51,255 nt of DNA. Source: Bacillus subtilis subsp. subtilis. Lineage in GTDB: Bacteria > Pseudomonadota > Gammaproteobacteria > Xanthomonadales > Xanthomonadaceae. Each line of letters opens with the position of its first letter. The first letter of the stretch is position 1. Under the pieces are notes generated by a model. It searched no databases. It saw only the letters and a program-made list of their open reading frames with translations, and was not told where the DNA came from. The stretch is taken from the NCBI GenBank assembly GCA_021733645.1, contig JAHREJ010000032.1, positions 1 to 51,255 on the forward strand. Reading direction: 5' to 3'. The position numbers and the translations under genes are program-made. This document shows, in pieces, positions 1 to 8,021 of the stretch.

Positions 1-45
1 TCAACACCACGATCAGCCTGAAATAAGAGACAACGGAGTTCGACC

Positions 46-835
46 ATGAGCCACTCGATGACGACGGAACTCGACGAAGCGCAGCGGCAATCCCGCACTT
101 GCCGAATCGACGTTCCTCGATCTGGCCAGCGGCTCGGTGGTCACCTCGCCCGATCAGGTGATGACCATCAACGGCACGGTCAACAAGACCGGCGTGCTGC
201 TGCTGCTGACCGTGCTTACCGCCGCTTTTGCGTGGAGCCAGTCGGTGGATGCCAGCGGCGTCCCCACCGGCGCGGCCATGCTGTACACCTGGGTCGGCGC
301 AATCGGCGGCCTGGTGCTGGCGCTGGTGACGGTGTTCAAGAAGACGTGGTCGCCGATCACCGCACCGATGTATGCGCTGGTGGAAGGCCTGTTCCTGGGC
401 GCCATCTCAGCCGTGTTCAATGCCCGGTTCGACGGCATCGTGATGCAGGCGGTGATGCTGACCTTCGGCACCCTGTTTGTGATGCTGGCGGTGTATCGCA
501 GCGGCCTGATCAAGGTCACCGAGAACTTCAAGCTGGGCGTGGTCGCTGCCACCGGCGGCATCGCGCTGCTGTACCTGGCCTCGTTCGTACTGAGTTTTTT
601 CAACATCAACATTCCGATGATCCACCAGGGCGGCTGGCTGGGCATCGCCTTCAGCCTGTTTGTGGTGGTGGTGGCCGCACTGAACCTGGTGTTGGACTTC
701 GACTTCATCGAAACCGGTGCAGAGGCTCGCGCACCGAAGTACATGGAGTGGTACGGCGCGTTCGGCCTGATGGTCACGCTGGTGTGGCTGTACGTGGAAT
801 TCCTGCGCCTGCTGTCGAAGATCCAGCAGCGCTGA
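46..835 (+). CDS. Bax inhibitor-1/YccA-like membrane protein, N-terminal frame break
   Basis: Integral membrane protein of the bacterial Bax inhibitor-1/YccA-like family (BaxI_1 type); the physiological role of these bacterial members is poorly known. The clear reading frame runs from 62 to the stop at 833-835 and encodes about seven hydrophobic segments, with the family-like stretch SGNPALAESTFLDLASGS before the first one. That frame has no ATG upstream of the conserved N-terminus (stop at 59-61; first GTG at 137). An ATG at 46 with a GGAG ribosome site seven bases upstream lies in the neighbouring frame, and skipping one base near 77-82 would join the two. So either a one-base frameshift or sequencing error is present, or translation starts at GTG 137 and loses about 25 residues. 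The family call is firm and the start is not. A strong terminator follows. Confidence 0.8.
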
Positions 836-860
836 GGCTGCGGCCAGCAAGTTTTTTCGA

Positions 861-885
861 GGGCGCCTGCGGGCGCCCTTTTTTT
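861..885 (+). terminator. Rho-independent terminator after the Bax inhibitor gene
   Basis: A seven-base-pair GC-only stem (GGGCGCC with GGCGCCC) with a short loop is followed directly by seven T residues, 26 bases after the stop codon. Confidence 0.9.
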
Positions 886-1081
886 GGCGCTTCTCCCAAT
901 GGAGGAGGAGCGCCTCCGTCGCAGATGGCGCAGGCGGTCCGCGTGTGGCCCGCCAGCTCAGGCCGATTGTGGATGGCGGTTCGGGGCTGCCGCGAGCGTG
1001 GCCGCCGGGTAGCGACCGGCTTGCGGTACGTGCTTGGAAAATCGGGCGTTTCTGTGGGCCCCGTGGTCTGGACACGTGGGA

Positions 1082-1165
1082 CGCGACGCCCTTGCGGGCG
1101 AAGTAAAGGAGGAGGGGGCGGCCGCAGGCCGACGCCGGGGGACATTCGCCGGCAAGGGCATCGCG
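1082..1165 (+). repeat. Long-armed palindromic element, copy A
   Basis: Arms at 1082-1102 and 1145-1165 are complementary at 19 of 21 positions and close with GGCGAA/TTCGCC. Inside is the invariant GTAAAGGAGGAGG, a GC-rich inner hairpin, and CCGGGGGACAT. Partial complementarity continues outwards (GTCCAGCGCCCGACCCACC on the right at about 1165-1185). The DNA at about 985-1060 resembles the flanks of the copies at 37.7 and 45.1 kb, including TCGGGCGTTTCTGTGGG, which recurs inverted at 16805-16822. Confidence 0.8.
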
Positions 1166-1194
1166 GTCCAGCGCCCGACCCACCGGCCGCTGGG

Positions 1195-1326
1195 GCTGCC
1201 GAGCATGGCTCGGCACTACCGCTGGCTGGGGCTGCCGAGCATGGCTCGGCACTACCGCGGCTTAAGGCTGCCGAGCATGGCTTGGCACTACCGCGGCTGG
1301 GGCTGCCGAGCATGGCTCGGCACTAC
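1195..1326 (-). repeat. Four tandem GTAG (SMAG-type) palindromes, 36-bp period
   Basis: Four copies of a 25-bp unit at 1195-1219, 1231-1255, 1267-1291 and 1302-1326. On the minus strand each begins GTAGTGCCGAGCC, then ATG, then the complementary half CTCGGCAGC. Spacers are 10-11 bp, giving steps of 36, 36 and 35. The third copy has one change that turns a pair into a G-U wobble. The GTAG head followed by an imperfect palindrome is the hallmark of the SMAG/REP-like repeats of Stenotrophomonas. The array lies between convergent genes, just past the tauE-like stop. Confidence 0.85.
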
Positions 1327-1349
1327 CGGCTGATGGGGTTGGGGCTGCT

Positions 1350-2108
1350 TCAGCTGGCGTGGCGGGCCAGCAGCGTGGGCAGTGCCGAGGCCAGCAGTGC
1401 GATGCCGGAGGCGGTGAGCAGGCCCAGCACGATCTGGCGGAAGCGCGCTTCGCTGATGCCGATGTAGAGCCTGGCCCCCAGCAGCGTCGGCACCAGCATG
1501 GCCGGTGCGACGATGGCGAAGTACGGCAGCATCGACCGGGTCACCACGCCGCTGCCCAGATACACCCCCATCGTGACCAGCAGCATCGCCAGGTTGAAAT
1601 TCTGGATGACCGCGCGCTGTTCGTCCTTGCCAAAGCCCCGCAGGGTGCTCCACAGCGTGGGCACCGGCCCGGCAAAGCCACCTATGCCGCTGAGCACGCC
1701 ACCGGCCATGCCGGCCACGGTGTCGCCCAGGCGCCCACCGACGGTGATGGGCGGCAAGGACCGGGCCATCAGCATCACCGGGCACCACAGCGCCAGGAAC
1801 CCGCCCAGCAGAGCCTTGAACCAGACCATGTCCAGATGTGGCAGCACCGCCACGCCCAACGGAATGCCAGCCAGTCCACCGAGCACGAACGGCAGCAGCC
1901 GCCGCAGATTGAAGCCACGGCGCACGGTGAAGACCGCCAGCAACTGGCCCACCAGCGCACCGAACACCGACAGCGTGGCCGCCAGCCGCGGATCCAGCGT
2001 CCATGCCCAGAACGACATCGCCACCATGCCGAACGCAAACCCCGACAGGCCCTGCACGAATCCCGCCACGATCGCGCCCAGCGCGACCACCAGATACACC
2101 GAATCCAT
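1350..2108 (-). CDS. TauE/SafE (TSUP) family permease
   Basis: Predicted inner-membrane permease of 252 residues in the TSUP/TauE-SafE family, whose members move sulfite, sulfoacetate or other organic anions. It has seven to eight hydrophobic segments and the internally duplicated half structure of the family; glycine- and proline-rich turns such as VQGLSGFAFGMVA near residue 18 and GGVLSGIGGFAGP near residue 137 mark the two halves. The substrate cannot be read from the sequence. It starts 26 bases after the stop of the LysR gene on the same strand, so the regulator and permease are probably co-transcribed, with the regulator first. Four GTAG repeats lie just beyond its stop. Confidence 0.88.
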   Translation of the reverse strand: MDSVYLVVALGAIVAGFVQGLSGFAFGMVAMSFWAWTLDPRLAATLSVFGALVGQLLAVFTVRRGFNLRRLLPFVLGGLAGIPLGVAVLPHLDMVWFKALLGGFLALWCPVMLMARSLPPITVGGRLGDTVAGMAGGVLSGIGGFAGPVPTLWSTLRGFGKDEQRAVIQNFNLAMLLVTMGVYLGSGVVTRSMLPYFAIVAPAMLVPTLLGARLYIGISEARFRQIVLGLLTASGIALLASALPTLLARHAS

Positions 2109-2134
2109 TCATCGCCCTCGCTGCTGCACGCCGG

Positions 2135-3043
2135 CTACTCCGCCGTGCTGACCTGGCCAGCGTAATGCGCGGCCAGGTGGTCCACCAGCGCGCGCACCTT
2201 GGGCGCCAGCGAACGGGCATGTGGATACAGCGCGATGTATCGGCGCTGCCCACCATGCCAGCCCGGCAACACACGGATCAGGCGACCGGCACGCAGGTCT
2301 TCGCGCGCCGTCAAGGCGGTGAACAGGCCGATGCCCATGCCCGCCACCGCCGCGGCATACAACGCCGGCGTGGCGTCCACGCACAGGCGCTGCCCTGCCG
2401 CCACGCTGGCACTGGCGCCACGCGGCCCATGCAGCGGCCACTGCGTGATGGACAGGGCCGCACTGAACGCCAACAGCGCGTGGGTGTTCAGATCCGACGG
2501 CTGCCTGGGCAGGCCATGCCGCGCCAGATACGCCGGCGCGGCCACCAGGATGCGCGGGGAACGGGCCAGTTCGCGCGCAACCAGCTGGCTGTCCGGCAAC
2601 GCATCGGCGATACGCAGGGCCAGATCGAACCCGCCGCCAACCACGTCCACCCACTGGTCATCGGCCGACAGGTCCAGGGACACCTGCGGATAACGGGCGA
2701 GGAAGCCAGGTAACCAATGCGGCAGTTCCTGGCTGGCCACCACCTGCGGCACGCTGATGCGCAGGCGTCCGCTGGGCTGCGCCTGGCCGGCGCGGGCGCT
2801 GTCATCGGCGTCGCGCAGGCGGTCCAGCAGCACCACCGCCTCGCGGTGGTAGTCGCGTCCGGCTTCGGTCAACGACAGACGCCGGCTGTTGCGGTCCAGC
2901 AACCTGACTTGCAGGTGCTCCTCCAGCTGACGCAACTGCCGCGACATGGCCGAATGCGTGGTGCCGAGTTGCTCGGCGGCCGCGCTGAAACTGCCCGCCT
3001 CCACGATGGCGCGCAGCGCACGCAGGGCGGCGAAATGATCCAT
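2135..3043 (-). CDS. LysR-family transcriptional regulator
   Basis: LysR-type regulator, about 302 residues. The N-terminal winged helix begins MDHFAALRALRAIVEAGSF and contains the typical SAAAEQLGTTHSAMSRQL recognition region (about residues 20-40). A periplasmic-binding-like effector domain follows from about residue 90. The start at 3043 puts the helix-turn-helix at the usual position; a longer open frame to 3229 would overlap the isocitrate dehydrogenase gene and its terminator, so I reject it. The effector is unknown. LysR regulators often control an adjacent gene, so the TauE-type permease 26 bases downstream is a plausible target. Confidence 0.9.
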   Translation of the reverse strand: MDHFAALRALRAIVEAGSFSAAAEQLGTTHSAMSRQLRQLEEHLQVRLLDRNSRRLSLTEAGRDYHREAVVLLDRLRDADDSARAGQAQPSGRLRISVPQVVASQELPHWLPGFLARYPQVSLDLSADDQWVDVVGGGFDLALRIADALPDSQLVARELARSPRILVAAPAYLARHGLPRQPSDLNTHALLAFSAALSITQWPLHGPRGASASVAAGQRLCVDATPALYAAAVAGMGIGLFTALTAREDLRAGRLIRVLPGWHGGQRRYIALYPHARSLAPKVRALVDHLAAHYAGQVSTAE

Positions 3044-3146
3044 CGGCAGCCAGCTCCGGTTGGCAGGCCCGCCGAGTGCGAGCCGGGCAAGCTTATCAAG
3101 CGCTGCAGCCTGCCCGATGCGCTCGATGTGTATGGCCTGCAAACGC

Positions 3147-3172
3147 AGCGGGGCGCCCGAAGGCGCCCCGCT
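3147..3172 (-). terminator. Hairpin after isocitrate dehydrogenase
   Basis: A perfect 11-bp stem (AGCGGGGCGCC and GGCGCCCCGCT) with a CGAA tetraloop lies 29 bases beyond the isocitrate dehydrogenase stop. Only a short T run follows on the minus strand (GTTT a few bases on), so termination strength is uncertain. Confidence 0.65.
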
Positions 3173-3200
3173 GTGGCCGTCATCGTTGTTGACCGCGCGC

Positions 3201-4208
3201 TTACAGGCGGCTGGCGATGGCCTGGGCAAAGCCCATGGTGTTGCCGGTGCCGCCGAGGTCGCCGGTCAGCGAATCCTTGGCTTCCAGGGTGGCGACAATG
3301 GCCTTGCGCAGGCGCTCGGCGTTGTCGGTCTGGCCGACGTGGTCCAGCATCTGTGCAGCGGCCAGCAGCAGCGCGCACGGATTGGCCTTGCCCTGCCCGG
3401 CGATGTCCGGCGCGGTGCCGTGCACGGCTTCGAAGATCGCCGCGTTCTCGCCGATGTTGGCACCCGGGGCCAGGCCCAGGCCGCCCACCAGACCGGCGCA
3501 CAGGTCGGAGATGATGTCGCCGAACAGGTTGGTGGTGACGATGATGTCGAACTGTTCCGGGCGCATCACCAGCTGCATGCAGCAGTTGTCGACGATCATT
3601 TCCTGGAACTCGATGTCCGGGTACTTGGCCGCCACTTCACGCGCCACGGCCAGGAACAGGCCCGAGGTCGACTTGATGATGTTGGCCTTGTGCACGGCGG
3701 TGACCTTCTTGCGGCCGGTGCTGCGGGCCAGCTCGAAGGCGTAGCGCACGATGCGCTCGGAGCCCTTGCGGGTGATGCGGGTGCCGGAAAACGCGGTCTC
3801 GCCATCGGCCGACACTTCCTGGCCTTCGGCCAGGTAGGCGCCTTCGGTGTTCTCACGCACGGTGATGAGGTCCACCCCGTCGCCGAAACGCGACTTGGTA
3901 TTGGGGAAGGACACAGCCGGGCGCACGTTGGCGTACAGGTCGAAATGACGACGCAGGCTGACGTTGATCGAGGTGAAGCCGCCACCGACCGGCGTGGTCA
4001 GCGGGCTCTTCAGGGCGATCTTGTTGCGCGCGATGGATTCCAGGGTGGATGCAGGCATCAGGTCGCCGTGCTTTTCCAGTGCGACCAGGCCGGCGTCGGC
4101 GTCTTCGTATTCAAAGCCGGTGTCCAGCTTGCCGAGCACGAACAGGGTAGCGTCCATGATCTCCGGGCCGATGCCGTCACCGCGGATGACCGTGATTTTC
4201 TGCGTCAT
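3201..4208 (-). CDS. Isocitrate dehydrogenase, NAD-type
   Basis: Oxidises isocitrate to 2-oxoglutarate and CO2 in the TCA cycle. At 335 residues it has the short isocitrate/isopropylmalate dehydrogenase fold, with GDGIGPEI at 10-17, the substrate segment around TTPVGGGFTSINVSLRRHFD (71-90), LYANVRP (91-97), YAFELAR (156-162) and the metal/nicotinamide region near residues 226-238. The cofactor segment reads HGTAPDIAG (263-271). Asp-Ile at 268-269 replaces the Lys-Tyr of the NADP-specific E. coli enzyme, which points to NAD, as reported for xanthomonads. Isopropylmalate dehydrogenase is less likely because the substrate segment is IDH3-like and no leu genes are nearby. The start is an ATG at 4208. 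Confidence 0.92.
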   Translation of the reverse strand: MTQKITVIRGDGIGPEIMDATLFVLGKLDTGFEYEDADAGLVALEKHGDLMPASTLESIARNKIALKSPLTTPVGGGFTSINVSLRRHFDLYANVRPAVSFPNTKSRFGDGVDLITVRENTEGAYLAEGQEVSADGETAFSGTRITRKGSERIVRYAFELARSTGRKKVTAVHKANIIKSTSGLFLAVAREVAAKYPDIEFQEMIVDNCCMQLVMRPEQFDIIVTTNLFGDIISDLCAGLVGGLGLAPGANIGENAAIFEAVHGTAPDIAGQGKANPCALLLAAAQMLDHVGQTDNAERLRKAIVATLEAKDSLTGDLGGTGNTMGFAQAIASRL

Positions 4209-4339
4209 TGATGTGTATTCCGAACCGAGGGGGAGCGCCGTCTGCCAGCTGCGCAGAGCGCGGGCGCAAGGGAAGTTTCATCGGCAATTATGCCTTAGCC
4301 GGGCCGGACGACCCAAATCAGCAATTGGTCGGAGGCGGG

Positions 4340-4500
4340 TAAGGCGGAAGTGCCCGCGCATGCCGCCTCTCCCCCCGCCTTCAACGCGCCCCTGCAAACC
4401 GCGTTGCGGTTTGCCCCTGCATGCCACCCCTACCCCACCTTCGACGCGCCCCTTCAACTGAAGGGGCTTTCCCCCGGATGTATGGCGGGGGTGCCGACCA
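4340..4500 (-). repeat. Intergenic repeat family R2, copy 1 (two part-units)
   Basis: Read on the minus strand it contains AGCCCCTTCAGTTGAAGGGG, then GCGCGTCGAAGGTGGGG, a GGGGTGG block and a perfect GCAAACCGC/GCGGTTTGC hairpin (4395-4415). A second, shorter block follows that again starts AGGGGCGCGTTGAAGG. The same order of blocks occurs near 11.5 kb (minus) and 41.2 kb (plus). Edges are approximate. Confidence 0.55.
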
Positions 4501-4532
4501 CTGGCCGACAACCAGGCGACGCCCAACCCTCC

Positions 4533-4566
4533 GTAGCCCCCCACCGTTGGTCGGTGGTGGGGCTGC
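4533..4566 (+). repeat. GTAG (SMAG-type) palindrome, longer variant
   Basis: GTAG at 4533 heads an imperfect hairpin: AGCCCCCCACCG, then a TTGG loop, then TCGGTGGTGGGGCT. It is paired with an inverted copy at 4587-4609. Confidence 0.7.
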
Positions 4567-4586
4567 GTCGAACCTGAACGGAAAGC

Positions 4587-4609
4587 AGCCGACCAACGGT
4601 CGGCTCTAC
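4587..4609 (-). repeat. GTAG (SMAG-type) palindrome
   Basis: On the minus strand this reads GTAGAGCCGACC, then GTT, then GGTCGGCT. It is identical in its 23 bases to the copy at 35592. With the copy at 4533 it forms a head-outward inverted pair, a common arrangement for REP-type repeats. Confidence 0.8.
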
Positions 4610-4634
4610 GCGGGGGGCGTGCCGCCCCCGGGGC

Positions 4635-5027
4635 TCAATGCTCGTGAACGGCCGGCGCTTCGGCACCGCCTTCCAGCTGGTCCAGGAAGTCCACCGCACG
4701 GCGCAGGTGCGGAATGACGATGGAGCCGCCGACCACCAGGCCCACCGAGAAGGTCTCGAAGAACTCCTCACGGGTGACCCCGGCGTCCTTGCACTGGGCC
4801 ACGTGGTAGCTGATGCAGTCATCGCAGCGCAGCACCATCGAGGCGACCAGGCCCAGCAGTTCCTTGGTCTTCACATCCAACGCGCCGGCCTGGTAGGTCT
4901 GGGTGTCCAGCGCGAAGAAGCGCCGCACCACCTGGTTGGGTTCGCCCAGGATGCGCTGGTTCATGCGCTGGCGGAACTCGGTGAACTCGGCGATGCGGTC
5001 CTTGCTGCCGTCGTCGGCCGCGCTCAC
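4635..5027 (-). CDS. Carboxymuconolactone decarboxylase/AhpD-like protein
   Basis: Small protein of 130 residues with the all-helical AhpD/CMD fold. The redox motif Cys68-Asp-Asp-Cys71 is followed by ISYHVAQC, which matches the CxxCxxxH pattern of AhpD-like thiol peroxidase partners and not the decarboxylase enzymes. It probably takes part in thiol redox chemistry. Its start overlaps the stop of the glutaredoxin gene by four bases (ATGA at 5024-5027), so the two are translationally coupled, and a joint thiol-redox role is a reasonable inference. The physiological substrate is unknown. Confidence 0.85.
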   Translation of the reverse strand: MSAADDGSKDRIAEFTEFRQRMNQRILGEPNQVVRRFFALDTQTYQAGALDVKTKELLGLVASMVLRCDDCISYHVAQCKDAGVTREEFFETFSVGLVVGGSIVIPHLRRAVDFLDQLEGGAEAPAVHEH

Positions 5028-5341
5028 GCCGGGTCCTTCCCGGCCAGCAGTGGTTCCAGCTTGCCGGCGCGGTGCAGCGCCATCATGTCGTCATAGCCGC
5101 CCACGTGGACATCGCCGACGAAGATCTGCGGCACGCTGGTGCGGCGGGTCTTGGCCATCATCTTGTCGCGCTCGACCGGATCCAGGTCGATGCGTACTTC
5201 GGTCCAGTCGCGCCCCTTGCTCTTCAGGAAGTTCTTGGCGGCCACGCAGTAGGGGCAGATGGCGGTGGAATAAAGGGTGATGGCGGGGGCCCCACCCGGG
5301 TTGGACGCAACATCTTGGCTCACGGGAAACTCCACGGACAA
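5024..5341 (-). CDS. Glutaredoxin (Grx3-like, CPYC)
   Basis: Dithiol glutaredoxin of 105 residues that reduces protein disulfides and glutathione mixed disulfides. The active site Cys29-Pro-Tyr-Cys32 lies after the first strand (ITLYSTAICPYC); TSVPQIFVGD with the cis-proline (about 68-77) and GGYDDMMAL form the glutathione-binding side. An extra N-terminal tail of about 19 residues precedes the domain, so translation might begin slightly later. The gene is upstream of, and overlaps, the AhpD-like gene, and is divergent from the M48 protease gene. Confidence 0.92.
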   Translation of the reverse strand: MSVEFPVSQDVASNPGGAPAITLYSTAICPYCVAAKNFLKSKGRDWTEVRIDLDPVERDKMMAKTRRTSVPQIFVGDVHVGGYDDMMALHRAGKLEPLLAGKDPA

Positions 5342-5476
5342 ACGAGTGTCTGTATATGGTAGCTGGCGGCTGGTTTTTCCATGTCATCACCGCAACACTG
5401 TGGATTAACCGCAGATTTGCACACCCCCTGTCACGCTGCCGCCCTGGTCCCTGCCCCACCCGTCCTGGAGCCCCGA

Positions 5477-7123
5477 TTGCGCCTTCTGCTGCTCTCCGCC
5501 GCACTTACCCTGGCCCTGGCCCTGGCCGCGCCGTTGGCCTTGGCCCAGGACGCCAAGCTGCCGGACATCGGCTCCTCGGCCGGCGAGCTGCTGACCCCGG
5601 CGCGCCAGGCCGAGTACGGCGGCATGATGCTGCGCGAACTGCGCAACTACGGGTACCTGCTGGATGACCCGCTGGTGGACGACTGGTTGCAGGACATCGG
5701 CACCCGGCTGGGGTCCAACAGCGCCCAGCCGCGCCAGTCCTATACGTTCTTCATGCTCAAGGACCGCCAGATCAACGCCTTCGCCACGCTGGGCGGTTAC
5801 GTGGGGGTCAACGCGGGCCTGGTGCTCACCGCCGAACGCGAGGATGAAGTGGCCGCGGTGTTGTCCCACGAAATCGCCCACGTTACCCAGCAGCATGTCC
5901 TGCGCGGGGTGGAACGCGCGCAGCGCGACCAGATTCCGATCCTGCTGGGCATGCTGGCGGCGGTGATTGCCGCGCAGCAGGCCGGCGGCAATTCCTCAGG
6001 CGATGCGACGATGGCCGCGATCACCTCGGGCATGGGCCTGATGCAGCAACGCCAGATCAACTACACCCGCAGCAACGAATCCGAAGCCGACCGGCTGGGC
6101 ATCCGCACCCTGGCCCGCAGCGGCTACGACGTGGATGCGATGGCCGGCTTTTTCGAACGCATGTCCGCCTCGATGCGCGGCAATGCCGGCGGCTTTTCGG
6201 TGCCGGACTTCCTGCAGACCCACCCGGTCAACACCACCCGCATCAGCGAGGCCAAGGCACGCGCCGAGCAGATGAAGAAAGACACCGTGCTGCTCACCAC
6301 CGAGGTGCCCGGCGGAATCCGCCAGGAGCGGGTGAACCCGACCGACCCGGCGCTGTCCGATCCGATCATACGGCGCGGCAATCCGCTGCTGCCGGCCTCG
6401 ATGCAGATTTCGGTGAACAGTCTCAGCCGGGGGGCCAGCGGCCAGTTCGAGTGGGCGCGCGAGCGCCTGCGTGTGCTCAGCGCCGATACCCCTGGCGACG
6501 TGGTGCGCGAGTACGAGAACCTGCAGCGCGCGCAGAAAAACGGCCTGACCGAGGCGCAGCGCTACGGCCTGGCCCTGGCGCGGCTGCGCAACAGCGGTGC
6601 CGCGCAGGCGCGCGGCGACCTGGGCACGCTGCTGCGCGACCACCCGGACAACCTGTGGATCGCCGTGGCACTGGGCCAGGCCGAATCGCGCTCGGGCCAG
6701 GCCGCCCAGGCCAACACCCGCTTTGAAGCCCTGCTGCGCCAGCACCCCGGCAGCCGCCCGGTGGCACTGACCTACGCCGAGATCCTCAACGAACAGGGCG
6801 GCCGCGACGCCGGCCAGCGCGCGCAGGCGATGCTGCGCCCGCTACTGTCGCAAAGCGGCAACGATCCGGTGTTCCAGCTGCGCTACGCCCGCGCCAGTGA
6901 ACTGGCCGGCGATACCGTGCGCGCCAGCGAGGCCTATGCCGAAGCCGCCTTCCTGAACGGCCGGCCGGAGCAGGCGCTGATCCAGCTGCAGGCACTGAAG
7001 AAGCAGCCTGCACTGGACTATGTGGGTCGCGCCCGGGTGGATGCCCGCATAGAGAGCATCACCCCCACGGTGCTGGAAATGCGCCGCCAGGGCATCCGCG
7101 ACCCGGAGCTGGAGCGGCGCTGA
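5477..7123 (+). CDS. Periplasmic M48 metalloprotease, BepA-like, with TPR region
   Basis: Zinc metalloprotease/chaperone of the outer-membrane quality-control type, comparable to E. coli BepA (YfgC), which helps assemble or degrade LptD and other outer-membrane proteins. A TTG at 5477, preceded by GGAG at 5467-5470, gives a clean signal peptide (MRLLLLSAALTLALALA, cleavage after ALAQ). The frame stays open to an ATG at 5381, which would bury the signal behind 32 extra residues, so I prefer TTG. The zinc motif HEIAH begins at residue 131; NESEADRLG supplies the third (Glu) ligand. Tetratricopeptide-like repeats occupy roughly residues 320-520. Total length is about 548 residues, slightly longer than BepA. 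Confidence 0.88.
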   Translation: MRLLLLSAALTLALALAAPLALAQDAKLPDIGSSAGELLTPARQAEYGGMMLRELRNYGYLLDDPLVDDWLQDIGTRLGSNSAQPRQSYTFFMLKDRQINAFATLGGYVGVNAGLVLTAEREDEVAAVLSHEIAHVTQQHVLRGVERAQRDQIPILLGMLAAVIAAQQAGGNSSGDATMAAITSGMGLMQQRQINYTRSNESEADRLGIRTLARSGYDVDAMAGFFERMSASMRGNAGGFSVPDFLQTHPVNTTRISEAKARAEQMKKDTVLLTTEVPGGIRQERVNPTDPALSDPIIRRGNPLLPASMQISVNSLSRGASGQFEWARERLRVLSADTPGDVVREYENLQRAQKNGLTEAQRYGLALARLRNSGAAQARGDLGTLLRDHPDNLWIAVALGQAESRSGQAAQANTRFEALLRQHPGSRPVALTYAEILNEQGGRDAGQRAQAMLRPLLSQSGNDPVFQLRYARASELAGDTVRASEAYAEAAFLNGRPEQALIQLQALKKQPALDYVGRARVDARIESITPTVLEMRRQGIRDPELERR

Positions 7124-7178
7124 GGCGGCACCGGCAGATGACCGCCGGATGGCAATGGCAGCCAATCGCCGCCCGGGT

Positions 7179-7197
7179 CGTCACAAACATGTCATGA
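7179..7197 (+). promoter_or_regulatory. Pho box upstream of phoB
   Basis: CGTCACAAACATGTCATGA consists of two seven-base half-sites (CGTCACA and TGTCATG) separated by an A/C-rich four-base spacer, close to the CTGTCAT-AAAA-CTGTCAT consensus bound by PhoB. A weak -10-like TAGTCTACT begins at 7203, at the spacing expected when PhoB replaces -35 recognition. This implies positive autoregulation of phoB under phosphate limitation. Confidence 0.75.
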
Positions 7198-7249
7198 AAC
7201 CGTAGTCTACTGGGCTCAATCCCGGTCTGATAAGCAATACGGTGCGCAC

Positions 7250-7939
7250 GTGCAGAAACGCATTCTGATCGTCGATGACGAACCCGCGATCCGCGAAATG
7301 GTCGCCTTCGCCCTCCGCAAGGGGGATTACGACCCCATCCATGCCGGCGACGCCCGCGAGGCGCAGACGGCCATTGCCGACCGCGTCCCCGACCTGATCC
7401 TGCTGGACTGGATGCTTCCGGGCACCAGCGGCCTGGACCTGGCCCGACGCTGGCGCAAAGAGGCCCTCACCCGCGAGGTGCCGATCATCATGCTCACCGC
7501 GCGCGGCGAAGAGAACGACCGCGTGGGCGGCCTGGAAGCCGGCGTGGACGACTACGTGGTCAAGCCGTTCTCGGCGCGCGAACTGCTGGCCCGCATCCGT
7601 GCGGTGATGCGCCGCGCCCGTGACGACGACGAGGATGGCAGCGTGGCAGTGGGTTCGATCCGGATCGACGGTGCCGCGCACCGGGTGTTCGCCGGCGACC
7701 AGCCGGTGCCGATCGGCCCCACCGAGTACCGCCTGCTGCACTTCTTCATGACCCATCCCGAGCGCGTCTACACCCGCGCCCAGCTGCTCGACCATGTCTG
7801 GGGCGGCAGTGTGTATGTGGAGGAGCGCACCATCGATGTGCATATCCGCCGCCTGCGCAAGACGCTGGAGCCGTTCGCCGCGGAAAACATGGTGCAGACG
7901 GTGCGCGGTGCGGGCTATCGTTTTTCAACGTCGACCTGA
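7250..7939 (+). CDS. phoB: Phosphate regulon response regulator PhoB
   Basis: OmpR/PhoB-class response regulator of 229 residues. The receiver domain has the acidic pair Asp9-Asp10, the phospho-acceptor Asp53 (LILLDWMLPG), the switch Thr in MLTARGEE and Lys in YVVKPFSARELL. The winged-helix DNA-binding domain (about 130-228) contains TEYRLLHFFM and the recognition helix VEERTIDVHIRRLRKTL, with GAGYRF near the end. The start is GTG at 7250. A Pho box 53 bases upstream and phoR 82 bases downstream make the assignment firm. A TATAAC at 7972 between phoB and phoR might add a weak internal promoter. Confidence 0.96.
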   Translation: MQKRILIVDDEPAIREMVAFALRKGDYDPIHAGDAREAQTAIADRVPDLILLDWMLPGTSGLDLARRWRKEALTREVPIIMLTARGEENDRVGGLEAGVDDYVVKPFSARELLARIRAVMRRARDDDEDGSVAVGSIRIDGAAHRVFAGDQPVPIGPTEYRLLHFFMTHPERVYTRAQLLDHVWGGSVYVEERTIDVHIRRLRKTLEPFAAENMVQTVRGAGYRFSTST

Positions 7940-8021
7940 CCGCCCTGCCGTCGGGCACCGGCAATGCCTGCTATAACCCTGGATCGATTCCGGGGACCGC
8001 CGTAACTTCCGCGAGACCGCA

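Noticed and set aside
1195..1326. Regularly spaced repeats that could be taken for a small CRISPR array
   Set aside because: The repeats are GTAG palindromes with 10-11 base spacers that resemble each other; CRISPR spacers are longer and unique, and no cas genes are present.
3044..3229. N-terminal extension of the LysR regulator
   Set aside because: It would overlap the end of isocitrate dehydrogenase and its terminator hairpin and adds about 62 residues not seen in LysR proteins.
4396..4480. Hairpins before the AhpD-like gene as a possible riboswitch
   Set aside because: The same blocks occur at two other unrelated loci, so they belong to a repeat family. They also lie downstream of the AhpD-like gene and upstream of isocitrate dehydrogenase without conserved ligand-binding features.
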